This document shows, in pieces, positions 16,114-24,560 of a DNA stretch of 64,000 bases. The notes under the pieces were generated by a model. It made no database searches and had not been told where the DNA came from. It worked only from the letters and a program-made list of their open reading frames with translations. A program made the position numbers and the translations under genes. Source of the stretch: Luteimonas sp. RC10. GTDB taxonomy: Bacteria; Pseudomonadota; Gammaproteobacteria; Xanthomonadales; Xanthomonadaceae. Where the stretch lies: the NCBI RefSeq assembly GCF_014192745.1, contig NZ_JACHYJ010000002.1, forward strand, positions 186,001 through 250,000, written 5' to 3'. Each line of letters begins with the position of its first letter. Within the stretch, counting starts at the first letter, position 1.

Positions 16114-16886
16114 GCGCGCCAATCCGTCGCACAGGCGCCACCCGCAGCGCCGACATCCCGGCCGACGTGCTCGAGGCGCTGTCGCTCGGCACGCTGTCCA
16201 GTGCGACGCTGGCCGAAGGTCTCGCGCTCGATCAGGCTCGGCTGCTGCGGGCGGTCTTTCCGGACTTGCCGCCGCACGCGCTGGCCAAGGCGGATGCCGC
16301 CTGCGGGATCGGCATCCTCAAGCGCATGCACGCGATCGCCGGGATGCTGCTGCAGGCCTTGGGCCCGACCAGCATTGCGCGCTGCCAGGCGCATGCCGCC
16401 GACACCGTGCGCGGCTGGGCCTGTTTCATGATCGGGCAGCAGCTGGACCTCGACCTGCCCGGCCGGCTGCAAGCGATCCGACCGTTGGCCGACGACCCGC
16501 ACTTTGGCGTGCGCGAATGGGCCTGGATGGCGGTTCGCCCGCATCTGGCCCGGGACCTGGAGGCAGCCATCACGGAGTTGACTCCTTGGACCGCCTCGCC
16601 ATCCGAGCGACTGCGCCGTTTCGCCAGCGAAGCCTTGCGCCCGCGCGGCGTCTGGTGCGCGCACATCCCGGCACTCAAGCAGCAGCCGCAGACCGCGTTG
16701 CCCATCCTCGAACCGCTCCACGCCGACCCCGCCACCTACGTCCAGGACTCGGTGGCGAACTGGCTCAACGATGCGGCAAAGGATCGCCCCGACTGGGTGC
16801 GCGCGCTCTGCGCGCACTGGCGCCAGGGACAGCCGACCGAGGCCACGCGTCGCATCTGCACCCGCGCCCTGCGCAGCCTGCGCTGA
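16110..16886 (+). CDS. AlkC/AlkD-like DNA alkylation repair protein (HEAT repeats)
   Basis: 258 residues, all helical. Segments such as HFGVREWAWMAVRPHL, RRFASEALRPRGVWCAHIPAL and YVQDSVANWLNDAAKDRPDWV match the HEAT-like repeats of the AlkC/AlkD glycosylase superfamily, closest in my reading to AlkC-type proteins (COG4335). These enzymes remove 3- or 7-alkylated purines without flipping the base. ATG 16110 overlaps the marR stop. Co-transcription with a MarR regulator suggests chemically induced expression. Whether this member is catalytic was not tested residue by residue. Confidence 0.8.
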   Translation: MSAPIRRTGATRSADIPADVLEALSLGTLSSATLAEGLALDQARLLRAVFPDLPPHALAKADAACGIGILKRMHAIAGMLLQALGPTSIARCQAHAADTVRGWACFMIGQQLDLDLPGRLQAIRPLADDPHFGVREWAWMAVRPHLARDLEAAITELTPWTASPSERLRRFASEALRPRGVWCAHIPALKQQPQTALPILEPLHADPATYVQDSVANWLNDAAKDRPDWVRALCAHWRQGQPTEATRRICTRALRSLR

Positions 16887-16925
16887 CCGGTCACGACCGG
16901 CGCCACACGCTCGCGATGCCGCGCG

Positions 16926-18134
16926 TCACACGAGCTCGCCGGCCTGCGCGCCGCATCCGCGCAGGCGGACGCTGGCCCACAACGCGAACAGCAGCACCGC
17001 GGCGCCAGCCACCAGTCCAACGGCGAAGCCGACGCGCGTGCCGCTGTGATCGACGACCTGTCCGGACGCCGCCGCCCCCAGCGCCACGCCGACATTCAGG
17101 CCGGCCAGCAGCCAGGTCATGCCTTCGGTCAATCGGCGCGCCGGCACCACCCGCTCAATCAGCGACATGGCCACGATCATCGTGGGCGCGAAAAAGAGCC
17201 CGGCGACGAAGACCGCACCTGCCAGTGCGCCGATGCTGTCGACCAGCAGCAAGGGCAACGTCGTCGCGGCCGTCGCCAGCCCGCCGGCCAGCAGTTGCCG
17301 ATGCAGCGACATCGGGACGCGCACGGCGCCGAACAGCAATCCGGCCAGACACGATCCGAAGGCATAGGCCGACAGCACCAGGCTCGCAGCAGCGGGCTGG
17401 CCCATCTGCCCGGCGAACGCCACGCTCACGATATCCACCGTGCCGACGATGACGCCCATTGCCAGCATCAGCAGCGCCAGCAACCGCACTTCAGTCAGGC
17501 GGATCACCGATGCCGAACGATCATCGCCGCACGCCTGCCCGGCGGCTGGCGGTTCGGTGCCACGCTGCACGACCAGCGCCGCCGTGCCCAGGGCCAGCAA
17601 CAGCGCCGTCGCCAGCAGCCCGGCCTGGGGCCAGACGACCACCGACAGGCCCACCGACAGCGGCGGACCCGCGATGAAGACGACCTCATCGAGCACTGTT
17701 TCCAGCGAGTACGCGGTCTGCAGCCGCGGCTGCCCACGATAGATCGCCGTCCAGCGCGCCCGCACCATCGCCGACATGCTCGGCATGCAGCCGGCCAGCA
17801 GCGCGCCCGGAAACAGTGCCCAGTCGGCGACGGGCCAGTGGGATCCTGCGATCAGCAGCACAAAGCCGGCAACGCTGATCGCGGTCGCGATCGGCAAGAC
17901 GCGGTGTTGCCCGTACTGGTCCACCCATCTGGAGATCTGCGGCGACAGCAGCGCGTAGGTCAGCACGAACGTCGCCGACACCGCGCCCGCGAGCGCATAG
18001 CTGCCGCGCAGTTGCGCCAGCATCGTGATGATGCCGATGCCGGCCATCGGCAACGGGAGTCGGGCCAGCGCTCCGGCCAGCACCAGCCCCCGGGTGCCGG
18101 GCGCGGCGAACAGGTCGACATAGGGATTGCGCAC
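16926..18134 (-). CDS. MFS efflux-type transporter, divergent from tetR
   Basis: 402 residues from a GTG at 18132-18134, chosen because GGAGG lies five bases upstream; no ATG fits, and the open frame further upstream runs through the promoter/operator region. Twelve hydrophobic helices. Typical MFS features include the loop SRWVDQYGQHRVLP between helices 2 and 3 and VRARWTAIY after helix 4. MFS proteins next to a divergent TetR gene usually export drugs or toxic metabolites and are repressed by the neighbour. The shared control region has a large inverted repeat over the promoter. Substrate unknown. Confidence 0.88.
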   Translation of the reverse strand: MRNPYVDLFAAPGTRGLVLAGALARLPLPMAGIGIITMLAQLRGSYALAGAVSATFVLTYALLSPQISRWVDQYGQHRVLPIATAISVAGFVLLIAGSHWPVADWALFPGALLAGCMPSMSAMVRARWTAIYRGQPRLQTAYSLETVLDEVVFIAGPPLSVGLSVVVWPQAGLLATALLLALGTAALVVQRGTEPPAAGQACGDDRSASVIRLTEVRLLALLMLAMGVIVGTVDIVSVAFAGQMGQPAAASLVLSAYAFGSCLAGLLFGAVRVPMSLHRQLLAGGLATAATTLPLLLVDSIGALAGAVFVAGLFFAPTMIVAMSLIERVVPARRLTEGMTWLLAGLNVGVALGAAASGQVVDHSGTRVGFAVGLVAGAAVLLFALWASVRLRGCGAQAGELV

Positions 18135-18183
18135 ACGGGCCTCCTGGATGCGCTTGCCGAGGTCGAGCGGCAAGCAGACAATA

Positions 18184-18233
18184 CATACATCGCGTATGAA
18201 TCCAATCGTAGATTCATACGCATCGTATGTAAA
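18184..18233. promoter_or_regulatory. TetR-type operator and divergent promoter region
   Basis: A perfect 11-bp inverted repeat, GCGTATGAATC (18192-18202) and GATTCATACGC (18211-18221), with an 8-base spacer, is flanked by CATACATC (18184-18191) and ATCGTATG (18222-18229). This makes four CATAC/GTATG half-sites in all. The minus-strand promoter TTTACA (18228-18233), 17 bases, TACGAT (18205-18210) lies inside it, so a bound repressor would block the MFS gene and probably tetR as well. Confidence 0.8.
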
Positions 18234-18264
18234 CACCACTGTGCCGGTATCGAGGAGATGGGCG

Positions 18265-18852
18265 ATGGCGCGTCGCACCCGCGCGGAGATGGAGAAAACC
18301 CGAACGGCCTTGCTGGCCGCCGCCCGCGACGCATTCGCTCGCCATGGCTATGCCGAGGCGTCGATGGATGCGCTCACCGCGCAGGCCGGCCTCACCCGGG
18401 GCGCGCTGTACCACCACTTCGGCGATAAGCCGGGCCTGCTGGCCGCCGTGGTCGCGCAGATCGATGCCGAGATGGACGCGCGCCTGCACGCGCTCTCCGA
18501 GGCGGCCGATACGCCCTGGACCGGACTCACCAGCCGCTGCCGCGCCTATCTGGAAATGGCCCTGGAACCGGAGATTCAGCAGGTCGTGCTACGCGATGCC
18601 CGGATCGTGCTGGGCGGCGCATCGGCACAATCGCAGCGCGCGTGCATCGCATCGATGCAGGGCCTGCTCGAAGCGCTGATGGCACAAGGCGTCGTCGCCA
18701 CGACCGATCCGCAGGCGCTGGCCGCGTTGATTCACGGCAGCCTGGCCGAGGCTGCGTTCTGGATTGCGACCGGCGACGACGGCCCCACACGACTGGCGCG
18801 AAGTCTCGATGCGCTGGACCTGTTGCTGCGCGGGTTGCTGCGCGTCGACTGA
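18265..18852 (+). CDS. TetR-family transcriptional repressor
   Basis: 195 residues from ATG 18265 with GAGGAG seven bases upstream. N-terminal TetR DNA-binding domain: TRTALLAAARDAFARHGYAEASMDALTAQAGLTRGALYHHFGDKPGLLAAV (about 8-60), with the classical ALYHHF recognition helix. The C-terminal ligand/dimer domain is rich in Ala, Leu and Glu. It faces the MFS transporter gene across a shared dyad operator, the usual self-regulated repressor/efflux arrangement. Ligand unknown. Confidence 0.93.
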   Translation: MARRTRAEMEKTRTALLAAARDAFARHGYAEASMDALTAQAGLTRGALYHHFGDKPGLLAAVVAQIDAEMDARLHALSEAADTPWTGLTSRCRAYLEMALEPEIQQVVLRDARIVLGGASAQSQRACIASMQGLLEALMAQGVVATTDPQALAALIHGSLAEAAFWIATGDDGPTRLARSLDALDLLLRGLLRVD

Positions 18853-18900
18853 AGGTTGCGCATTTGCTCGTCAGAGAGCGAATGCCTGGCCACGAGCCAC

Positions 18901-18928
18901 AAAAAAGCCCCGGCGCGAGCCGGGGCTT
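18901..18928 (-). terminator. Intrinsic terminator of the DUF2383 gene
   Basis: On the minus strand AAGCCCCGGC, a 4-base loop and GCCGGGGCTT form a perfect 10-bp stem followed by a run of six T. It stands 43 bases after the stop of the minus-strand gene. Confidence 0.9.
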
Positions 18929-18970
18929 GGAAGCAACCATGTCAGCCGGTCCGAGACACCGGCCGAAGCA

Positions 18971-19429
18971 TCAGCCGCGGTCCTTGAGCGCCTTGAGCGC
19001 ATGCTTGCGGGCGCGCAGCTCGTCGTGGGTCGCACGGACCTCCGGCAGCAGACGGGTCACGACATCGCGCGCGGCCGGCGGCGTGTCGGCGTCGCGGGCG
19101 GCTTCATCGAATGCCTCGAGCAGGCGGTCTTCCGACTCTTCCAGCTCGGCGACGTAGCCATATTCCTTGTCGCCGAAGGCGGCGCGGACCTTGCCGTAGA
19201 ACTGCTGCAGGGTGCCGACCATCGTGCCCGAGGTCTCCGGCTTGCCGCCGACGGCCTGCACCGCGGCGCTCAGGTCGGTGACCAGCTGCGACTTGTGCGC
19301 GGCGATGCGCGAGAACAGCGTCTTGAGTTCGGCGTGATCGACCTTCTGCGCAGCCTCCTCGTAGAAATCCTTGCCGTCGCGGGCGATGGCGATAAGGTCG
19401 TTGAGCGTATGCGCGGACTTGTTGGTCAT
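18971..19429 (-). CDS. PA2169-type four-helix-bundle protein (DUF2383)
   Basis: 152 residues. The sequence (LNDLIAIARDGKDFYEEAAQKV, LFSRIAAHKSQLVTDLSAAV, then a long acidic helix ESEDRLLEAFDEAARDA) matches the ferritin-like DUF2383 domain, whose function is not known; some members are linked to stress or stationary phase. ATG 19429 has GGAGAC a few bases upstream. It is a single-gene unit with a strong terminator 43 bases downstream. Confidence 0.85.
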   Translation of the reverse strand: MTNKSAHTLNDLIAIARDGKDFYEEAAQKVDHAELKTLFSRIAAHKSQLVTDLSAAVQAVGGKPETSGTMVGTLQQFYGKVRAAFGDKEYGYVAELEESEDRLLEAFDEAARDADTPPAARDVVTRLLPEVRATHDELRARKHALKALKDRG

Positions 19430-19687
19430 CTGGGTCTCCGATCGAATGAGGGATGGCGCGGCGTGATCGCGATCAGGGCCGCGGGCCGCATCGTCCAGGC
19501 GGGCAATGACTGCGCGTTGCCGTGGAGCGATGGCGCCTACCCTAGCCACGCGTCGGGCAAGGACACGTGACGCGCGAGCGACGATCTTGTGAAAGCGCGA
19601 CCGCCCTGCATGCGCTTGCGCGGCGGCTGCCGTCCCAGGCGTGCGCCCTCCCGATGCATCGGGAAGGACGCGGCCTCGATACAGATC

Positions 19688-21733
19688 TCAGCGCGTGGCG
19701 TCCGCCTTCGGCAGCGCGTAATCGAGCTGGTAGGCCGGCGGTTCGCCGCCCGGTCCGGTCAGGTAGTGGCGCATCCACTGCACCAGGCGCAGCGAGTAGT
19801 CGTAGCGCGAGGCTCCGCGGCTGTTGCCATGGCCCTCGCCGGGATACAGCACCAGACGCACCGGGGCCTGGCTGGCCAGCTTGAGATACCGGTAGAGCAT
19901 GTAGGACTGCATCACCGGCACGCGCGGGTCGGCCTCGCCGTGCAGGATCAGCGTCGGCGTGCGCGACTTCTGGGCATGCGTGATCGGGCTGGCCTGGCGG
20001 TACATCTCCGGGCTCTCCCACGGCCAGGTCTGCATGTGCACCTGGTACTGCTCGCGCGGGATGTCGCCGGTGGTGACCAGGCTGGCCTGGTCGGAGATGC
20101 CGACGAACATCACCGAAGCGGCGAAACGCTCGCTGTAGTACGTGGCGCCCCAGGCGCTGGCGTAGCCGCCGTAGGAGCCGCCGGTGATGCCGACCTTGTC
20201 GCGGTCCACCAGGCCGATGTCGATCAGATGATCGACGCCGTCGACCAGGTCGTCGAACTCTTCCATGCCCGGCCGGCCGTGGTCGAGCTTGGAGAACGCC
20301 ACGCCGCGACCGGTGCTGGCGCGGTAGTTGGGGAAGAACGAGGCGAAGCCCTGCGCGGCCAGCGTCTGCGCCGGCTGCGCGTAGCTGTTGAGCCAACCGT
20401 TGACGTTGTGCGATTCCGGGCCGCCATGCACGACCACCACCAGCGGTACCCGCGCTTGGCCCCGACGCTCGAGTGGGTGCACCAACAGGCCTTCGAGCTC
20501 CAGGCCATCGCGCGCGGTGTAGCGCACGATCTCCTGCCGGGCCAGGCGCACATCGGCGAGCCACGGATTGCTGTCGGTCAACCGCCTGGGCTCGGCGCTG
20601 CCGGCGGCCAGGTGGAAGATCTCGGACGGATGCGCCGGCGTGCTGCCGACCAGGGCGACGTCGCCGTTGCGCGCCACGCTCAAGCCCATGTGCACCGGAC
20701 CCGTGGCCCGCAGCAGCGTGCGCTGACCGGTGCCGTCCACACCGATCTCGGCCAGCCGGCTCTGCACGCCTTCCTGGCTCAGGAACACCAGCGTCGAGGC
20801 ATCGCGCCAGCCGACATGCCAGACGTGGCCTTCGAGTCCGGGCAGCAGGTCGCGCTGCGCGCCGCCGCTCTTGCCGACCACGGTCAGCCGGCCTTCGCTC
20901 GGGTCGTTGGCGTCGGCGGCCGAGATGATCGCCAGGTGCTCGCCGTCCGGGCTCCAGGCGATCTCGCCGAGCTTGCCGGGATTGTCCACGCGCCCCAGTT
21001 CACGGCCTTCGACCGAATAGATGCGCACGCGTGCATCGACCATCATGTCGTCGGTGAGCTGGCGCGGGGCCACAACCACCGCCAGCCGATCGCCGGCCGG
21101 GCTCCAGCGCACGGTGCGCACGCTGCCGTCGATCGCGAGCTTGCGCGGCGATGCACTGCCGCCCAGCTCGGCGATCCACACTTCGACCGGGCGCCAGTCC
21201 TCCTCGTAGACCTTCTGCGAAAAGCCCTGCTCGCGCAGCTGCTTGCGTGCCGCGTCCTCGGGCTGCGCGGCCAGCAGCACGGCGCGGCGGCCGTCGGGCG
21301 AGAGATCGAAACTGCTGATGTCGCCGGCCAGGTGCGCGACCGCGGTCGATTCGCCGCCGCGCAGCGGGATCGTGTACAGCCGCCGGGTCGCGTCGCCTTC
21401 GCGCTTGCTCAGGTACGCGATCGACTGGCCATCGGGCAGCCAGCGCGGTGCGGACACATCGACCTGGCCGGTCACGAATCCACGGTCATGGCCTGCGCGG
21501 TCCACCACGTGCAACTCGCTGCGCGCCGGACCATCGGGGTCTTTGCCCAGGGCGCGTGGCACCGACAGGACGTAGGCCACTTCGCTGCCGTCGGGGCTGA
21601 TCGCGGCCTGGTTCGCCGTCCGCGTCTGCGCCACCTGTTCGAGCGTCATGCCCGCGCTCTGGCGCGCGGCGACGGCCGGTGTCCCGGTCGCCAGCACCAG
21701 CGCGCAGGCGATCCCCATGATCCAACGTTGCAT
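19688..21733 (-). CDS. S9-family peptidase (prolyl-oligopeptidase/acylaminoacyl-peptidase type)
   Basis: 681 residues. A signal peptide (MQRWIMGIACALVLATGTPAVA, cleaved near 22-23) is followed by a beta-propeller (about 30-390, with several SPDG repeats: ISPDGSEVAYV, LSPDGRRAVLL, WSPDGEHLAII). The alpha/beta-hydrolase domain (about 400-681) has the triad Ser520 in GGSYGGYAS, Asp602 in HGEADPRVP and His635 in PGEGHGNSR. It should cut short peptides in the periplasm. ATG 21733 gives the signal peptide; the upstream extension does not. Apparently a single-gene unit. Confidence 0.94.
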   Translation of the reverse strand: MQRWIMGIACALVLATGTPAVAARQSAGMTLEQVAQTRTANQAAISPDGSEVAYVLSVPRALGKDPDGPARSELHVVDRAGHDRGFVTGQVDVSAPRWLPDGQSIAYLSKREGDATRRLYTIPLRGGESTAVAHLAGDISSFDLSPDGRRAVLLAAQPEDAARKQLREQGFSQKVYEEDWRPVEVWIAELGGSASPRKLAIDGSVRTVRWSPAGDRLAVVVAPRQLTDDMMVDARVRIYSVEGRELGRVDNPGKLGEIAWSPDGEHLAIISAADANDPSEGRLTVVGKSGGAQRDLLPGLEGHVWHVGWRDASTLVFLSQEGVQSRLAEIGVDGTGQRTLLRATGPVHMGLSVARNGDVALVGSTPAHPSEIFHLAAGSAEPRRLTDSNPWLADVRLARQEIVRYTARDGLELEGLLVHPLERRGQARVPLVVVVHGGPESHNVNGWLNSYAQPAQTLAAQGFASFFPNYRASTGRGVAFSKLDHGRPGMEEFDDLVDGVDHLIDIGLVDRDKVGITGGSYGGYASAWGATYYSERFAASVMFVGISDQASLVTTGDIPREQYQVHMQTWPWESPEMYRQASPITHAQKSRTPTLILHGEADPRVPVMQSYMLYRYLKLASQAPVRLVLYPGEGHGNSRGASRYDYSLRLVQWMRHYLTGPGGEPPAYQLDYALPKADATR

Positions 21734-21865
21734 TCGGGTTCCCCGATCGAAAGACAGCCCCGGACTTTGACCGGCTTCGGCAGGGGGCGCAACGGCGCGC
21801 GGGCCGAGCGGCATCAAGACGCCGGGCGAAGCCGCGTCTGTCCACCACGCGCGCCCCATTCGACG

Positions 21866-22189
21866 CTATCGCAGGCGCCCGACAGCGGCCAGATGGCGCT
21901 CTCGCATCAGAAGGAACGCGGGCAAGGCGAGCGAAGGGCCGACAACCAAGCATCCAAGTGGAAGCCACAGCCTGCGCATCTGGATCCGTCGCCCTTCGAC
22001 AACGATCAGCACGATGACGACGATTCCAGACACGAGCACATCCGCCCAGGCGAATGCGGAAACAGGGCTCGCCATTGCTTCAGACATCAATCGCGGAACA
22101 TCGAGGCCATGCTGGGCAAGCCACGGCAGGAACCGCGAGAGCGGAAGCACAGCGCCCAACACGCATAGCGCGAGATAGATCAATTGCAT
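21866..22189 (-). CDS. DUF2834 family membrane protein
   Basis: 107 residues, three hydrophobic helices (LIYLALCVLGAVLPLSRFL, ADVLVSGIVVIVLIVVEG, LWLPLGCLVVGPSLALPAFLLM). The YLALCVLGAVLPLSRFLPWL start and the AFAWADVLVSG stretch are typical of DUF2834, whose function is unknown. ATG 22189 has GGAG 8-11 bases upstream; an in-frame ATG five codons earlier is possible. It is flanked by gaps of 132 and 90 bases. Confidence 0.75.
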   Translation of the reverse strand: MQLIYLALCVLGAVLPLSRFLPWLAQHGLDVPRLMSEAMASPVSAFAWADVLVSGIVVIVLIVVEGRRIQMRRLWLPLGCLVVGPSLALPAFLLMRERHLAAVGRLR

Positions 22190-22279
22190 GCTGTATCTCC
22201 CCATGTCCTCATCTGCGGCAGACACAAGCCGCCCATCTTCAAGCTTCCCATGCGCTGAACCGCGACGTGGCTCACATCG

Positions 22280-23089
22280 CTAGGGCGCGCGCGCGGCCAT
22301 CGTCCTGTGCCGCACCACGCGCGCGGCGATACGCACAAACACCTCCGGCAACAACGCGCGTACCGGTTCGGGCACCCGCGCCACGAGCGCCTCGGCCTCC
22401 AATGCCGGCAGCGGGCCCCGCCAGGCAAAGGCGACCCGGTTACTCATCTTCGGCTCGTCGACCACCAGCACCTGCGCGTTTCCGAAGGCCTGTCGCAGCC
22501 GGGCCACGTGGGTCTCGGGATCGCGCACATACAGGTTGCAGGCCAGCACGCCATCGGCGACCAGCGCATCGCGACAGGCATCGTAGAACGCCTGGCTCGA
22601 CAGTGCCGCCGGAATGCCGTGTTCGTCGTAGCCGTCGACCAACAGCAGGTCGAAACGCCCCGGACGCGACGCCACGAACCGCGCGCCGTCATCGATCACG
22701 ACCTCCAGCCGCGTGTCGTCGGCCGGCACGCCGAACTCCGCGCGCAGCGCGACCACGTGCGGGTTGTTCTCGACCACCTCGATCCGCGTGTCCGGCAGCT
22801 GGCGATAGGCGAACTTGGCCTGCGAACCGCCCCCCAGGCCGATCATGCCCAGCACCGCCGGTGCCGGCTGCCACAACAGTGCGGCGAACATCGTGCGCGT
22901 GTAGTCGACCAGCAGCCGATCGGGATCGCCGCTGACCATGCGGCTCTGCGTCTGCCGCCGTACGAACTGCAGCGAGGTGAAGCCATCGTGCCGGCGCACA
23001 TAGGGCCGCTTGGGTGCGCCGCGGCCGCGCCAATGCGCCAGCCATCGCGTCCACCACGACGCCCCCCCGGTGTCGTCCCCCTGCCCCAT
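22280..23089 (-). CDS. Spermidine-synthase-like aminopropyltransferase-fold protein
   Basis: 269 residues with a Rossmann methyltransferase-like core. GLGGGSQAKFAYRQLPDTRIEVVENNPHVVALRAEFG is the nucleotide-binding loop and acidic strand end. VVIDDGARFV and LLLVDGYDEHGIPAALSSQAFYDACRDAL hold the catalytic-Asp region of SpeE-like proteins. It lacks the N-terminal beta domain of true spermidine synthases, as many orphan SpeE-like proteins do, so polyamine synthesis is not certain. Eight bases separate it from the 5'-nucleotidase gene upstream, suggesting co-transcription. Confidence 0.82.
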   Translation of the reverse strand: MGQGDDTGGASWWTRWLAHWRGRGAPKRPYVRRHDGFTSLQFVRRQTQSRMVSGDPDRLLVDYTRTMFAALLWQPAPAVLGMIGLGGGSQAKFAYRQLPDTRIEVVENNPHVVALRAEFGVPADDTRLEVVIDDGARFVASRPGRFDLLLVDGYDEHGIPAALSSQAFYDACRDALVADGVLACNLYVRDPETHVARLRQAFGNAQVLVVDEPKMSNRVAFAWRGPLPALEAEALVARVPEPVRALLPEVFVRIAARVVRHRTMAARAP

Positions 23090-23097
23090 GCCGGCGC

Positions 23098-24003
23098 TCA
23101 GCGGTTGGACCAGCCGTGCGGCACATGCCCGGCGGCGACGTGCGGCCGCGCCGAATCGATGTTGTGCTGCGAATCGTCGAAGAAGATGTCTGCCCCGAAC
23201 GCATCCAGGAACGGGCCTTTCGGCCGCCCACCCAGGAACAGCGCCTCGTCCAGGCGCACGCCCCAGGCGCGCAGCGTGCGGATGACCCGCTCGTGCGCCG
23301 GCGCCGAGCGCGCAGTGACCAAGGCCGTGCGGATCGGCGCGTCCTTGCCCGCCGGATACGCCGCCTGCAGGTCGTGCAGCGCGGCCAGGAATCCGCGGAA
23401 CGGCCCGCCGGTCATTTCTTCGCGCGCACGCTCGCGCTCGTGCTTGTGGAACGCGTCCAGGCCGCCTTCCTGGGACAGACGCTCGCCTTCGTCGCCAAAG
23501 ATCACCGCATCGCCGTCGAATGCGATCCGCAACTGGTCGTTGCGATGCGCCGGCGCGCGCGCCGGAATGATCGTCGCCGCCGCGATGCCGTTCTCCAACG
23601 CCCGCCGCACCGAATCGGGGTTGGCCGACAGGAACAGCTGGGTGCCGAACGGCTTGATGTACGGCCAGGTCGGCTCGCCCGAGGTGAAGGTCGCCCGGGT
23701 GATCCCCAGGTCGTGGTGCTGGATCGAATTGAAGATCCGCAAGCCCGTGTCGGCCGAATTGCGCGACAGCAGGATCACCTCCACGCGCGGAGCATCGGGC
23801 GGCGCATCGACGTTGAGCGCCAGCAGTTTGCGCACGACAGGAAATGCGATCCCCGGCTCCAGCACGTCGTCCTCGTGCGCGCGCTGATGCTCGGCGTAGG
23901 CATCGATCCCCTCGCTCTCGAACAGCGCATGGCTGTCTTCGAGGTCGAACAACGCCCGCGAAGAGATCGCGACGGTCAGCGTGGGAACGAAAGTGTCGGG
24001 CAT
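23098..24003 (-). CDS. 5'-nucleotidase (cytosolic NT5C1-like, PF06189)
   Basis: 301 residues. The family pattern is clear: TLTVAISSRALFDLEDSHALFESEG near the N-terminus, VILLSRNSADTGLRIFNSI, GEPTWPYIKPFGTQLFLSA, the HAD-like IAFDGDAVIFGDE (about 170) and a C-terminal IFFDDSQHNIDSA with paired Asp. These enzymes release phosphate from nucleoside 5'-monophosphates in the cytosol. Likely first gene of a unit with the SpeE-like gene. A divergent 557-base gap separates it from the chitinase gene. Confidence 0.92.
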   Translation of the reverse strand: MPDTFVPTLTVAISSRALFDLEDSHALFESEGIDAYAEHQRAHEDDVLEPGIAFPVVRKLLALNVDAPPDAPRVEVILLSRNSADTGLRIFNSIQHHDLGITRATFTSGEPTWPYIKPFGTQLFLSANPDSVRRALENGIAAATIIPARAPAHRNDQLRIAFDGDAVIFGDEGERLSQEGGLDAFHKHERERAREEMTGGPFRGFLAALHDLQAAYPAGKDAPIRTALVTARSAPAHERVIRTLRAWGVRLDEALFLGGRPKGPFLDAFGADIFFDDSQHNIDSARPHVAAGHVPHGWSNR

Positions 24004-24560
24004 GGCAGGATGTCGTGAGCTCGAGGGGACGGCGCCTCCGCGCCAGCGGGGATCGTCGGATCAGCGGCAGGACCGCGCCGCCGAATTACATCGCGGGCCG
24101 ACCGCGCATTATGCCAGCCCCGGGCTGCGGCTTGCCCCCGCCGCCCGCTCGCGCTGTCGAGACGGAGCCGCCCTCGGGTCGAGGCGGCCAAGACGCCCAG
24201 GCCTCCGACCGCATGCGCGTCGCCTCATGCTGCCTGATGCGCCCGAAGTGCCGGGCCGCGCGCCGCAAACGCAGCGGCTGCGTTCGCTGCGCCGCATCAT
24301 GAATGCCCGGTGTTGTCGGCCCGCAGTCCGCACAAGCGTGACTGGCCTCGCATTCCGGGCATTCGGCATTGACAACGTTGTCTTTCGGGAGGCACATGGC
24401 GGCCGACCGCTCCTCGTCCCGACCTCGTACCGGTTTCCGCTGCCCCCTGGATCACAGGAGGCGGCGGAAAGGGCATCCGGTCGGCGCTGCGCTCCGCGAT
24501 CGGCTTGCCGACGGCGGCTGGGCGCCGGCTTCACTCGGCATCGGAAAAGGAGACTTCGTC
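24004..24560. other. Gap upstream of the GH18 chitinase gene
   Basis: 557 bases without a supported gene. The last 200 carry the chitinase control region with the palindrome at 24371-24382. The rest is G/C-rich with short inverted repeats (for example GCAGCGGCTGCGTTCGCTGC) and no recognisable element. Confidence 0.4.
24369..24382 (+). promoter_or_regulatory. LacI-type palindrome overlapping a -35 box before the chitinase gene
   Basis: GACAACGTTGTC (24371-24382) is a perfect 12-bp palindrome with a central CG, the symmetry favoured by LacI-family regulators. TTGACA (24369-24374) overlaps it as a consensus -35. No good -10 is seen at 17 bases. The site is 179 bases upstream of the chitinase start. 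Confidence 0.5.

Noticed and set aside
24086..24397. Small minus-strand Cys-rich frame (CPECEASHACADC) upstream of the chitinase gene
   Set aside because: Looks briefly like a zinc-binding protein, but the rest is low-complexity, and it would read through the chitinase control region; no ribosome site.
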